Assembly (NCBI RefSeq): GCF_007828045.1
Contig: NZ_VITN01000001.1
Span: 372,001-436,000, forward strand
Origin: Nitrospirillum amazonense
Lineage (GTDB): Bacteria > Pseudomonadota > Alphaproteobacteria > Azospirillales > Azospirillaceae
Direction of reading: 5' to 3'
Length of the DNA stretch: 64,000 nt
Shown: piece by piece, positions 40,581 through 49,288 of the stretch
How positions within the stretch are numbered: position 1 is the first letter of the stretch
Layout of the letters: each line of letters begins with the position of its first letter
Position numbers and translations under genes: made by a program
The notes under the pieces: model-generated
The model's input: the letters and a program-made list of their open reading frames with translations, nothing else
What the model was told of the DNA's origin: nothing
The model's database searches: none

Positions 40581-40865
40581 ATGATCCTCGACATCATCGC
40601 CGCCCTGGGCCTGCTGGCTATCCTTGCCATCTGTGTCCATGGCATGCGCACTCCGCGAAAGCGCACAGGCTTCCTGCTCATGGCCGCCGTGACCCTGCTG
40701 GCGGTCGGGGTGCTGGTGGCCGACAATGTCGTGACCATCGGCCTGGTGCACGGCGCGCGCTTCGGCGCCGTGATCCTGGGCGTGATGGGCTTGGTCAACG
40801 GCGCGCTGGTCCTGGCGCAGATCGTCAGCGGCAAGCCCTGGAACCCCCGCCGCCCGGGGCGGTGA
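40581..40865 (+). CDS. Small integral membrane protein, 94 aa
   Basis: An ATG 21 bp after the ParE stop begins a protein with three predicted transmembrane segments (about 2-20, 31-47 and 60-80) and a short basic loop RTPRKRTG between the first two. The C-terminus is Pro/Arg-rich. The frame has strong GC wobble, unlike the opposite-strand frames. I do not recognise a family. It converges on the M20 hydrolase gene with 15 bp between stops. It may be transcribed with parDE, but no functional link is implied. Confidence 0.65.
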   Translation: MILDIIAALGLLAILAICVHGMRTPRKRTGFLLMAAVTLLAVGVLVADNVVTIGLVHGARFGAVILGVMGLVNGALVLAQIVSGKPWNPRRPGR

Positions 40866-40880
40866 GGCGGGGGCCGGCCG

Positions 40881-42134
40881 TCAGGTGGTCAGGAAATCGA
40901 CCAGCGTCAGGGCCATGACCTCCGTCGCCTTGTACAGGTCGCTCAGCGGCAGGCGCTCATCCGCGCGATGGGCGTTGGCTTCCTCGATGGTGTGGGGGCC
41001 GGCGCCGTAGAGCACGGTGGGGATGCCGGCGGCGGCGTAATGGCGGGCGTCGGTGTAGATGGGCACGCCCTTGGCGGCCACCGGCTCACCCAGGATGCGG
41101 GTGGCGTGGCGGCTGAGGGCGTCGGTCAGGCGGTCGGTGCCGGCGATGGGCTTCAGCGGTTCGGCCAGCAGGATGCGGCGTACGGTCACGGTCGCCTCCG
41201 GCCGTTCGGCGGCGGCCGCGGCGATGACCTCGCGCAGGGTGGCCTCCACGGTCGCACCCTGCTCCTCCGGGATCATGCGGCGATCCAGGCGGAAGGTGAT
41301 GCGGTCGGGCACGACGTTGGTGTTGATGCCGCCGGAAATCAGGCCCACGGTCAGTTGCGGGCTGCCGATGCCGGGCACGGCCGACACGGTGGCGGCGTAG
41401 CCGGCGCGGTGCCGGTACAGCCAGCTGAGGATGACGGTGGCCGCCTCCAGCGCGTCGATGCCGGTGGCGGGCAAGGCGGCGTGGGCGGACTTGCCCCGCA
41501 CCTCCACCTCCAGATGCAGGCAGCCGTTGTGGGCGGTGACGATGCCATAGCTGAAGCCGGCGGACACGGCGTAGTCGGGCTTGGTCAGCCCTTGTTCCAA
41601 CAGCCAGCGCGGCCCGATCTCCCCACCCGCCTCCTCATCATAGGTCAGGTGCAGTTCCACCGTGCCGTTGAGCGCCACGCCCTGGCGCGCCAGCTCATCC
41701 AACGCCATCAGGGCGTAGGTGTAGGAGGCGAAGTCGGATTTGGACACGGCGACGCCGCGCCCGTACATCCAGCCGTCCTTGACGGTGGCGGCATAGGGAT
41801 CGACCGTCCAGCCCTCGCCCGGCGCCACCACGTCGCCATGGGCGTTCAGCGCGATGGTGGGGCCGCCGGTGCCGAAGCTGCGGCGCACGATCAGGTTGGT
41901 GGCGCTGATCATGCCGTTGGCCTTGACCAGCTCATCCGGCACCACATGGCGCTCCACCGTATAGCCCAGGCCTTCCAGCAGTTCGGCGGCGCGGGCGGCG
42001 TGGGGGGCGCAGTCGCCCGGCGGGTTGTCGGACGGCACCTTGATCAGCTCCGCCAGGAAGCGCACCTGCTCCTCCCGCTTGGCCGCCAGGAAGGTGTGGA
42101 CGGCCCCCTGGATGGCGGTGGCGGTGTCGGTCAT
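40881..42134 (-). CDS. M20-family metallohydrolase (ArgE/DapE-like), purine-degradation operon
   Basis: A 417-residue two-zinc hydrolase. Metal and catalytic motifs are LNAHGDVVAPGEGW (His, Asp), TYDEEAGGEIGP (Glu pair) and TDARHYAAAGIPTVLYGAGP (Asp), with the dimerisation lid at VEVRGKSAHAALPATGIDALEAA. This group contains acetylornithine and succinyl-diaminopimelate deacylases and carbamoyl-amino-acid hydrolases. Its ATG overlaps the stop of the AllC-type gene by 4 bp, so it is the last gene of puuE-uraD-allC-like-this. A role in ureide breakdown after allantoate, such as acting on ureidoglycolate or another N-carbamoyl compound, is inferred from position; no ureidoglycolate lyase is seen in the window. 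Confidence 0.85.
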   Translation of the reverse strand: MTDTATAIQGAVHTFLAAKREEQVRFLAELIKVPSDNPPGDCAPHAARAAELLEGLGYTVERHVVPDELVKANGMISATNLIVRRSFGTGGPTIALNAHGDVVAPGEGWTVDPYAATVKDGWMYGRGVAVSKSDFASYTYALMALDELARQGVALNGTVELHLTYDEEAGGEIGPRWLLEQGLTKPDYAVSAGFSYGIVTAHNGCLHLEVEVRGKSAHAALPATGIDALEAATVILSWLYRHRAGYAATVSAVPGIGSPQLTVGLISGGINTNVVPDRITFRLDRRMIPEEQGATVEATLREVIAAAAAERPEATVTVRRILLAEPLKPIAGTDRLTDALSRHATRILGEPVAAKGVPIYTDARHYAAAGIPTVLYGAGPHTIEEANAHRADERLPLSDLYKATEVMALTLVDFLTT

Positions 42135-43378
42135 GAGCGGGGTCCTTCAGCAAGGGAGACGGGTTCGAAACGGCGCAGGAAGTCCAGCAGCACGGCGACG
42201 GCCAGGTCGGCGTCCGCCACCGTGATGGCCTCAAGCGGGTTGTGGCTGATGCCGCCGGCGCAGCGCACGAACAGCATGGCCATGGGGCATAGCGCCGCGA
42301 GCGCCATGGCGTCGTGGCCGGCGCCGCTGGGCAGATGGTGGGGCACGATGCCGGCCCGCGCCACCGCCTGGCCCAACTGGCGCATCAGGCCGGGGTGGCA
42401 GTGGGCGGCTGCGGCGTCGTGGGTCGGCTGGATGTCCAGCGCCACGCCCCGGCGCGCCGCGATGGCGGCCAGGGTGTCCAGCAGGCCGGCGGCGGCCGCT
42501 TTGCGGCTGTCGTCACGCGGGCTGCGCAGGTCGATGGTGAAGGTGGCCTGGCCGGGAATGACGTTCACCGCACCCGGCTTGGCCTCCATCCGGCCCACGG
42601 TGGCGACCAGGTCGGGTTCCGCGCCGCCGGCCGTCTCCACCGCCAGCACCATTTCCGCCGCTGCCGCCAGGGGGTCGTGGCGCAGGGCCATGGGCACGGT
42701 ACCGGCATGGCCCGCCTGGCCGGTGACGGTGACGGCGTAACGGCTGGCGCCGTTGATGGCGGTGACGATACCCAGGGGCAGGCCCCGGCATTCCAGCACC
42801 GGTCCCTGCTCGATGTGCACCTCGACGAAGCCCAGCACCTGGGACGGATCGCGCGCCACGGCCCCCAGGCCGGCGGGGTCGCCGCCGAACTCCCTCAGGG
42901 CGTCGCCCAGGGCGATGCCGTCACGGTCGCGCGCCGTCATGGCGTCGGGGGCGATGGTGCCGGCCACGGCCCGGCTGCCCGTCAGGGTGACGGGGAAGCG
43001 CACACCCTCCTCATCGCCGAAGCCCAGCACCTCGATGGCGTAGGGCAGGCGCTCCCCCCGGCGGTTCAGCTCGGCGACGGCGGCGACGGCCGCCAGCACG
43101 CCCAGGTTGCCGTCGTATTTGCCGGCGTTGCGCACCGTGTCGATGTGCGAGCCCAGCAACAGGGCGGGTAGACCGGGCGTGCTTCCCTCGTACCGGCCGA
43201 CCACGGTGCCGGCGGCGTCCAGGTGCGCCGCCATTCCCGCCTCACGCATCCACGCCAGCAGCTGGTCGGCGGCGGCGCGATGCTCCCGCGTCAGGTACAG
43301 GCGGGTCAGGGCGTCCGGGTCGGCGCTGTACCGGGCGAAATCGTCCAGGCGCGCCATCAGGGCGGGGCCGAAGATCAC
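42131..43378 (-). CDS. allC: Allantoate amidohydrolase / N-carbamoylase-type M20 enzyme
   Basis: A 415-residue hydrolase of the AllC/HyuC/ureidopropionase group. Motifs: LLLGSHIDTVRNAGKYDGNLGV (metal His, Asp), GFGDEEGVRFP (Glu pair), FVEVHIEQGPVLE (metal His), the lid SRYAVTVTGQAGHAGTVPM, and HHLPSGAGHDAMALA with a C-terminal GGISHNPLEAI (metal His). In this operon with allantoinase and OHCU decarboxylase it most likely converts allantoate to ureidoglycine with release of ammonia and CO2. The start ATC-proximal ATG gives MIFGPALMARL; it overlaps the UraD stop by 4 bp. N-carbamoyl-L-amino-acid hydrolase is the main alternative. Confidence 0.9.
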   Translation of the reverse strand: MIFGPALMARLDDFARYSADPDALTRLYLTREHRAAADQLLAWMREAGMAAHLDAAGTVVGRYEGSTPGLPALLLGSHIDTVRNAGKYDGNLGVLAAVAAVAELNRRGERLPYAIEVLGFGDEEGVRFPVTLTGSRAVAGTIAPDAMTARDRDGIALGDALREFGGDPAGLGAVARDPSQVLGFVEVHIEQGPVLECRGLPLGIVTAINGASRYAVTVTGQAGHAGTVPMALRHDPLAAAAEMVLAVETAGGAEPDLVATVGRMEAKPGAVNVIPGQATFTIDLRSPRDDSRKAAAAGLLDTLAAIAARRGVALDIQPTHDAAAAHCHPGLMRQLGQAVARAGIVPHHLPSGAGHDAMALAALCPMAMLFVRCAGGISHNPLEAITVADADLAVAVLLDFLRRFEPVSLAEGPRS

Positions 43379-43866
43379 GGCAGCATTTCCTTCAGCCGCA
43401 GCAGGGCGATGCGTTCCACCTGCGCGGTCGCGGTGGCGAACTCCGTCTCCGCGTCATTGCCCACCCGGGCCTCGAAATTGTCCAGGATGGCGGCGCGGGT
43501 CAGGCCGCGCACGGCCAGGATGAAGGGAAAGCCGAAGCGCGCCTTGTAGGTGTCGTTCAATTCCTGGAAGCGCGCGTATTCCTGGGGCGTGCACTTGTCC
43601 AGGCCGGCGGACGCCTGCTCGGCGGTGGAATCCGCCGTCAACTCCCCCCGCACGGCCAGGCGGCCGGCCAGGTCGGGGTGGGCCAGCAGCACGCCCAGCC
43701 GCTTCTCCCGTCCGGCCGCCCGGAACTGCGTCACCAGGGCGGCGTGCAGCCCTTCTGCGGTGTTGGCATCGGGCGGCAGGCCGGCATCCCACGCGGCCCC
43801 CGCGATCCAGGGCGAATGCTCGAACACGCCGCCGAAGCGGGCGATGAAGGCGTCGCGGCCGCTCAT
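43375..43866 (-). CDS. uraD: 2-oxo-4-hydroxy-4-carboxy-5-ureidoimidazoline (OHCU) decarboxylase
   Basis: A 163-residue all-helical UraD. It shows FIARFGGVFEHSPWIAGAAWD at the N-terminus, the active-site region LGVLLAHPDLAGRLA (His-Pro-Asp) and ELTADSTAEQASAGLDKCTPQEYARFQELNDTYKARFGFPFILAVRGL, the family signature. It decarboxylates OHCU to S-allantoin, the third step after urate. I chose the ATG that overlaps the allantoinase stop by 4 bp; a longer frame upstream reads through that gene. The short 4-bp overlaps on both sides show tight translational coupling of the ureide enzymes. Confidence 0.95.
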   Translation of the reverse strand: MSGRDAFIARFGGVFEHSPWIAGAAWDAGLPPDANTAEGLHAALVTQFRAAGREKRLGVLLAHPDLAGRLAVRGELTADSTAEQASAGLDKCTPQEYARFQELNDTYKARFGFPFILAVRGLTRAAILDNFEARVGNDAETEFATATAQVERIALLRLKEMLP

Positions 43867-44786
43867 AGCGTGGCCCCGCGATAGGGATGACGCTGGTGCC
43901 AGTGGCGGGCGATGTCGGCGCGGCGGGCGAACCACACGCCCTCATGGGCCGCGGCATAGTCCAGGAAGCGTTCCAGCGCCTGGATGCGGCCGGGCTTGCC
44001 CACCAGGCGGCAATGCAGGCCGACCGACATCATGCGCGGCGTCTCCGCCCCCTCGGCGTACAGGGCGTCGAAGCTGTCCTTGAGGTAGGTGAAGAACTGG
44101 TCGCCGGAGTGGAAGCCCTGGACCTGGACGAAGCGCATGTCGTTGCAGTCCAGGGTGTAGGGCACGATCAGCTGTGGCCGGTCGCCGACCAGCTGCCAGT
44201 AAGGCAAATCGTCGTCATAGGCGTCGGCGTCATAAAGGAACCCGCCATGCTCGGCCACCAGGCGGCGGGTGTTGGGGCTGGTGCGGCCGGTGTACCAGCC
44301 CACGGGCCGGGTGCCGCTGACCTGCCCCAGGATGGTCATGGCCTTGGCCATGTGCGCCGCCTCTTCAGCGGGGTCCATGTACTGGTAATTGATCCAGCGA
44401 TAACCATGGCTGGCGATCTCATGCCCCTGGTCGACCATGGCGCGGATGACATCCGGATGGCGCTCGGCGGCCATGGCCACGGCAAAGATGGTGAGGGGGA
44501 TTTTCTTTTTCTCGAACAGTTTCAGCAGGCGCCAGACGCCGACGCGTGAGCCGTATTCGTACAGCGATTCCATGGACATGTGACGCACGCCGGGCAGGGC
44601 CTGCGCCGCCACCATCTCCGACAGGAAGGCCTCCGACGCCGCGTCGCCGTGCAGCACGCAGTTCTCCCCGCCCTCCTCATAGTTCAGCACCAGCTGAACC
44701 GCGATGCGGGCGGCGTTGGGCCAATCCGCCTGGGGCGGGTTGGCGCCATAGCCGATCAGGTCGCGTGGGTAGTCCACCGTCATCAT
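43863..44786 (-). CDS. puuE: Allantoinase, polysaccharide-deacetylase type (PuuE)
   Basis: A 307-residue NodB-fold allantoinase, unrelated to the amidohydrolase-type AllB. Diagnostic features are DYPRDLIGYGANPPQADWPNAARIAVQLVLNYEEGGENC, the metal/catalytic stretch GHEIASHGYRWINYQYMDPAEE, GWYTGRTSPNTRRLVAEHGGFLYDADAYDDDLPYW and MSVGLHCRLVGKPGR. It opens the hydantoin ring of S-allantoin to allantoate. It is the first gene of the minus-strand operon. Divergent uraH-xdh genes start about 235 bp away, so both purine operons share one regulatory gap. Confidence 0.96.
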   Translation of the reverse strand: MMTVDYPRDLIGYGANPPQADWPNAARIAVQLVLNYEEGGENCVLHGDAASEAFLSEMVAAQALPGVRHMSMESLYEYGSRVGVWRLLKLFEKKKIPLTIFAVAMAAERHPDVIRAMVDQGHEIASHGYRWINYQYMDPAEEAAHMAKAMTILGQVSGTRPVGWYTGRTSPNTRRLVAEHGGFLYDADAYDDDLPYWQLVGDRPQLIVPYTLDCNDMRFVQVQGFHSGDQFFTYLKDSFDALYAEGAETPRMMSVGLHCRLVGKPGRIQALERFLDYAAAHEGVWFARRADIARHWHQRHPYRGATL

Positions 44787-45020
44787 GCCGCTGCTCGCCC
44801 CCTGTTTCCCCAGCCCTTAAGGCGCATTATCGCCCGACAGGGTTGCCGCCGCGACCCCGAAAGGTCCAGCATGGCGAAGGGCAGCATATCGCGCGCCCCG
44901 GCATGGGCGCCTTCCTGATTGTTTTGAAAGACTTTCCAGGGGTGGCTGGCTGACGGGGCGATGCCACCCCATGTACCTTTTGTGCATAAGCGAGGTCAGG
45001 GCGACGAACGGGCGGCGAAG

Positions 45021-45425
45021 ATGAGTGCAGGCCATATGAATGCAGGCCGGGGCGCGGGGCGCCTGACAACCCACGTGCTGGACACGACGGCGGGCAAGCC
45101 GGGGGCGGGCATCACCGTCGTGCTGGACCGGCTGGGCGACCATGGTGGCCGCACCCGGGTGGCGGAGGCCCGCACCAACGCCGACGGCCGCTGCGACGCG
45201 CCGCTGCTGGCGGGTGCCGACTTGACGGTCGGCCGTTATGAGCTGACCTTTGCCGTCGGCGCCTATTTCCGCGCGCGCATCGATCAAGGGGGCGGCGTGG
45301 CCCTGACCGACCCGCCCTTCCTGGATGAGGTGCCCATCCGCTTTGCGATATCCGATGCCGGTCAGCACTACCACGTGCCCCTGCTGATCAGCCCCTATGC
45401 CTATTCCACGTATCGGGGCAGTTGA
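45021..45425 (+). CDS. uraH: 5-hydroxyisourate hydrolase (transthyretin-like)
   Basis: A 134-residue transthyretin-related protein. It has LTTHVLDTTAGKPGAGITVVL (His and the N-terminal signature), RTNADGRCDAPLL (active-site Arg) and the C-terminal ISPYAYSTYRGS, whose Tyr-Arg-Gly-Ser marks the hydrolase instead of the hormone carrier. It hydrolyses 5-hydroxyisourate to OHCU. I chose the ATG giving MSAGHMNAGRG since the upstream extension is rich in unlikely residues; an ATG five codons further is also possible. It is 1 bp from xdhA and divergent from puuE. The shared gap contains TTGAAA at about 44930 as a possible -35, but no clear operator. Confidence 0.95.
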   Translation: MSAGHMNAGRGAGRLTTHVLDTTAGKPGAGITVVLDRLGDHGGRTRVAEARTNADGRCDAPLLAGADLTVGRYELTFAVGAYFRARIDQGGGVALTDPPFLDEVPIRFAISDAGQHYHVPLLISPYAYSTYRGS

Positions 45426-45426
45426 G

Positions 45427-46947
45427 ATGCAGCATCGCCGAACCGTCCGCTTCCTGCTGGGCAATGAACCGCGTGAGCTGACCGATCTGGACCCGACGCT
45501 GACGGTGCTGGACTGGCTGCGCGGCACGGAACGCCGGCTGGGCACCAAGGAGGGATGCGCCGAGGGCGACTGCGGCGCCTGCACCGTGATGGTGGGGCGC
45601 CTGGTCGATGGGGTGGTCCGGTATGAGGCCATCAACGCCTGCATCCGCTTCCTCGCCACCCTGGATGGCTGCCAGCTGCTGACGGTGGAACACCTGAAGC
45701 AGCCGGACGGCGCCCTGCACCCGGTGCAGCAGGCCATGGTGGATTGCCACGGCTCGCAATGCGGCTTCTGCACCCCCGGTTTCGTCATGTCGCTGTACGC
45801 CCTGAACCGGGCGGAACCGCCAGGGAGTGCGCTGGATGAACAGCGCATCGACGACGCCTTGGCCGGCAACCTGTGCCGCTGCACCGGCTACGCCCCCATC
45901 GTCGCGGCGGCCCAACAGCTGCGCGACCGGACGCCGGACCATATCGACGACACCCTGCCTGCGGTGACCCGGGCGCTGGCCGCCCTGGCCGATGACGCGG
46001 TGGTGGAGACGGGGCGTGACGGCCGCCGCTTCCTGGCGCCGGCGACGGTGGACCAGCTGGCCGACCTGGTATTGGCCAATCCCGACGCCACCATCGTCTC
46101 CGGCGCCACCGACGTGGGCCTGTGGGTGACCAAGCATCAGAAGGTGCTGTCCACCGTGATCTACACCGGCCGCGTGGCCGGGCTGGCCCAAATCCGCGAC
46201 CGGGGCGATGCCCTGGAACTGGGCGCCGGCGTCACCTTCACCGCGGCGAAGGCGGCCTTGGGCGCACTGCATCCCGATCTGGACGAACTGCTGCGCCGGG
46301 TGGGGGCGGAGCAGGTGCGCAACGCCGGCACCATCGGCGGCAACATCGCCAACGGTTCCCCCATCGGCGACACCCCGCCGGCCCTGATCGCCCTGGGCGC
46401 CAGCCTGACCCTGCGCCGGGGCCCGACGCGCCGCACGCTGCCGCTGCAGGATTACTTCCTAGCCTATGGCAAACAGGACCGCCAGCCGGGCGAATTCGTG
46501 GAAAGCGTGACCGTGCCCAAGCCTGGCCAGGGCGACTTGTTCGCCGCCTACAAGATCTCCAAACGCTTCGACCAGGACATCTCCGCCCTGTGCGCCTGCT
46601 TCCTGATCACGGTGGGCGATGATGGCCGGATCACCCGCGCCCGCCTGGCCTATGGCGGCATGGCGGGCACGCCCAAGCGGGCGGACGCGGCGGAGGCGGC
46701 GCTGCTGGGCCGGCCCTGGGACGCCGCCGCCGCGCGCGATGCCAAGGCGGCCTTGGCCCGGGACTTCACGCCGCTCAGCGACTGGCGCGCCAGTGCCGCC
46801 TATCGTTTGACGGTGGCCGGTAACCTGCTGCTGAAGTTCCAGGCGGAAAGCATGGCCGACGCCCCCGCCACCCGCGTGTTGGCGCTGCGTGCCCAGACGC
46901 GTTCGGCGGGTTGCGATATCGCAAGCCAGGGGGTGTCCCATGCCTGA
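45427..46947 (+). CDS. xdhA: Xanthine dehydrogenase small subunit (2Fe-2S and FAD)
   Basis: A 506-residue XdhA. The plant-type [2Fe-2S] cluster is bound by EGCAEGDCGACTV, the second cluster by GSQCGFCTPGF and NLCRCTGY. From about residue 190 the FAD domain has VDQLADLVLANPDATIVSGATDVGLWV, RNAGTIGGNIANGSPIGDTPPALIALGA and FAAYKISKRFDQDIS. It passes electrons from the molybdenum subunit to NAD+. The start is the ATG 1 bp after the uraH stop; the earlier in-frame ATG lies inside uraH. Its stop lies inside the first codons of xdhB (8-bp overlap), so XdhA and XdhB are made together. Confidence 0.97.
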   Translation: MQHRRTVRFLLGNEPRELTDLDPTLTVLDWLRGTERRLGTKEGCAEGDCGACTVMVGRLVDGVVRYEAINACIRFLATLDGCQLLTVEHLKQPDGALHPVQQAMVDCHGSQCGFCTPGFVMSLYALNRAEPPGSALDEQRIDDALAGNLCRCTGYAPIVAAAQQLRDRTPDHIDDTLPAVTRALAALADDAVVETGRDGRRFLAPATVDQLADLVLANPDATIVSGATDVGLWVTKHQKVLSTVIYTGRVAGLAQIRDRGDALELGAGVTFTAAKAALGALHPDLDELLRRVGAEQVRNAGTIGGNIANGSPIGDTPPALIALGASLTLRRGPTRRTLPLQDYFLAYGKQDRQPGEFVESVTVPKPGQGDLFAAYKISKRFDQDISALCACFLITVGDDGRITRARLAYGGMAGTPKRADAAEAALLGRPWDAAAARDAKAALARDFTPLSDWRASAAYRLTVAGNLLLKFQAESMADAPATRVLALRAQTRSAGCDIASQGVSHA

Positions 46948-49288
46948 CAAGACCCCCATCGACATCCCCGCCGTCACCCCGCGCCGCATCGACGGGGCGG
47001 TGCACGACAGCCGTCACCATGAAAGCGCGCACAAGCATGTGAGCGGCGAGGCGCTGTACGTCGATGACATCGCGGAACCCGCCGGCCTGCTGCATGTGCA
47101 GCTGGGCCTGGCCAGCCGCGCCCACGCCCGCGTGCTATCCCTGGACCTGGACGCCGTGCGCCAGGCCCCCGGCGTGGTGGCGGTGTTCACCGCCGCCGAC
47201 ATCCCGGGCGACAACGACATCGGCGCCGGCCTGCGCCATGACGAGCCGCTGTTCGCCGAGGATGTGGTGCAGTACCACGGCCACCCGCTGTTCGCCGTGG
47301 CGGCGGAGACGCGCAACCAGGCCCGCCGCGCGGCGGGCCTGGCCAAGGTCGAGTACGAGGACCTGCCGGCGGTGCTGGACATCGCGGCGGCGCGCGATCC
47401 CGGCGCCCTGGTCACCCCGCCCATGACCCTGCGCCTGGGCGATGCCGAGGCGGCGCTGAAGACGGCCCCCCGCACGCTTTCCGGCCGCATCAAGATCGGC
47501 GGGCAGGAACATTTCTACCTGGAAAGCCAGATCGCCATGGCCGTGCCGGGAGAGGATGAGGACGTGCTGGTCCACGTCTCCACCCAGCACCCCAGCGAGG
47601 TGCAGCACATCGTCGCCCATGTCCTGGACATTCCCGATGCGGCGGTGACGGTGGAGGTGCGGCGCATGGGCGGCGGCTTCGGCGGCAAGGAAACGCAGGC
47701 CAACCTGTTCGCCGCCTGTGTCGCCCTGGTGGCCAAGAAGACGGGCCGCGCCGCCAAGCTGCGCCCCGACCGCGACGACGACTTCCGCATCACCGGCAAG
47801 CGCCATGATTTCGAGGTGGACTATCAGGTCGGCTTTGATGACCAGGGCCGCATCCTGGCCGCCGACATGGTGTTCGCCGCGCGCTGCGGCTTCGCGGCGG
47901 ATCTCTCGGGCCCGGTGACGGACCGCGCCCTGTTCCATGCCGACAACTGCTATTTCTACGGCAACGCGCGCATGTCCTCGCTGCCGCTGAAGACCAACAC
48001 GGTGTCCAACACCGCCTTCCGCGGCTTCGGCGGGCCCCAGGGCATGGTGGCGGCCGAGCGGATGGTGGAGGAGGTGGCCTTCGCCACCGGCCTGGATCCG
48101 CTGGACGTGCGGAAGGTGAACTTCTACGGCACCACCGACCGCAACGTGACGCCCTATCACCAGACCATCGAGGACAACATCATCGGCCCCCTGGTCGATG
48201 AGCTGGAGGCGTGGTCGGACTATCGTGCGCGGCGGCAGGCCATCCGCGCCTTCAACGCCGCCAACCCCTGCCTGAAGAAGGGCCTGGCCCTGACGCCGGT
48301 GAAGTTCGGCATCTCCTTCACCTTCACGCCCTACAACCAGGGCGGGGCGCTGATCCACATCTACACCGACGGCTCCATCCACCTGAACCATGGCGGGACG
48401 GAGATGGGGCAGGGCCTGAACACCAAGGTCGCCCAGGTGGTGGCCGATGAGTTCCAGGTGGACATCGGCCGCATCCGCATCACCGCCACCACCACGGGAA
48501 AGGTGCCCAACACCTCCGCCACCGCCGCCTCCTCCGGCGCCGACATCAACGGCAAGGCGGCGCAGAACGCCGCCCGCGTGCTGAAGGCCCGCTTGGTGGA
48601 ATTCGCCGCCGGCCATTGGAACGTTTCCGGGGACGCCGTGGTTTTCACCGCCGATGGGGTGCGGGTGGGCGACCGGCTGCTGACCTTCAGGGAAGTGGTG
48701 AAGGCCGCGTACATGGGCCGCATTTCCTTGTCGGCCACCGGCTATTACAAGACGCCCAAGATCCACTGGGACCGGGCCAAGGGCCAGGGCCGTCCCTTCC
48801 TCTATTACGCCTATGGCGCGGCGGTGGCGGAGGTGACGGTGGACACGTTGACGGGCGAGTATGTGGTGGACCGCGTGGACATCCTGCACGACTGTGGCGA
48901 CAGCCTGAACCCGGCCCTGGACAAGGGCCAGGTCGAGGGCGGTTTCATCCAGGGCATGGGCTGGCTGACGACGGAGGAGCTGTGGTGGGACGCCCAGGGC
49001 CGCCTGCGCACCCACGCCCCCAGCACCTACAAGATCCCGGCCTGCGGCGACCGCCCGCGCCAGTTCAACGTCCGCCTGGTACGGAACAGCCCGAATGTCG
49101 AGGACACCATCCACCGGTCCAAGGCGGTGGGCGAGCCGCCGCTGATGCTGGGCATCAGCGTGCTGCACGCCCTGTCCGACGCCGTGGCCAGCGTGGCGGA
49201 CCATAAGATGTGCCCGCAACTGGACGCGCCGGCCACGCCGGAACGGGTGCTGGCCACCATCGACCGCTTGCGGGGGCGGACGGCATGA
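46940..49288 (+). CDS. xdhB: Xanthine dehydrogenase large (molybdopterin) subunit
   Basis: A 782-residue molybdenum subunit that hydroxylates hypoxanthine and xanthine to urate. Cofactor motifs are RRMGGGFGGKETQ, NTAFRGFGGPQGMVAAERM (substrate-binding Arg region), HGGTEMGQGLNTKVAQV, TSATAASSGADINGKAAQNAA and the C-terminal VGEPPLMLGISV with the catalytic Glu. The Arg/Glu pattern (EHFYLESQIAM, with the substrate Glu) matches purine-specific enzymes, not aldehyde or CO dehydrogenases. ATG was selected for the standard XdhB N-terminus HESAHKHVSGEALYVDDI. It overlaps both neighbours (8 bp with xdhA, 4 bp with xdhC). Confidence 0.97.
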   Translation: MPDKTPIDIPAVTPRRIDGAVHDSRHHESAHKHVSGEALYVDDIAEPAGLLHVQLGLASRAHARVLSLDLDAVRQAPGVVAVFTAADIPGDNDIGAGLRHDEPLFAEDVVQYHGHPLFAVAAETRNQARRAAGLAKVEYEDLPAVLDIAAARDPGALVTPPMTLRLGDAEAALKTAPRTLSGRIKIGGQEHFYLESQIAMAVPGEDEDVLVHVSTQHPSEVQHIVAHVLDIPDAAVTVEVRRMGGGFGGKETQANLFAACVALVAKKTGRAAKLRPDRDDDFRITGKRHDFEVDYQVGFDDQGRILAADMVFAARCGFAADLSGPVTDRALFHADNCYFYGNARMSSLPLKTNTVSNTAFRGFGGPQGMVAAERMVEEVAFATGLDPLDVRKVNFYGTTDRNVTPYHQTIEDNIIGPLVDELEAWSDYRARRQAIRAFNAANPCLKKGLALTPVKFGISFTFTPYNQGGALIHIYTDGSIHLNHGGTEMGQGLNTKVAQVVADEFQVDIGRIRITATTTGKVPNTSATAASSGADINGKAAQNAARVLKARLVEFAAGHWNVSGDAVVFTADGVRVGDRLLTFREVVKAAYMGRISLSATGYYKTPKIHWDRAKGQGRPFLYYAYGAAVAEVTVDTLTGEYVVDRVDILHDCGDSLNPALDKGQVEGGFIQGMGWLTTEELWWDAQGRLRTHAPSTYKIPACGDRPRQFNVRLVRNSPNVEDTIHRSKAVGEPPLMLGISVLHALSDAVASVADHKMCPQLDAPATPERVLATIDRLRGRTA

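Noticed and set aside
43863..44786. Chitin or peptidoglycan deacetylase for the NodB-fold gene
   Set aside because: No signal peptide, the sequence pattern is that of PuuE, and it lies in an operon with uraD and an AllC-type gene.
47135..49219. 694-residue frame opposite xdhB
   Set aside because: Shadow of the molybdenum subunit; no recognisable domain and no ribosome site.
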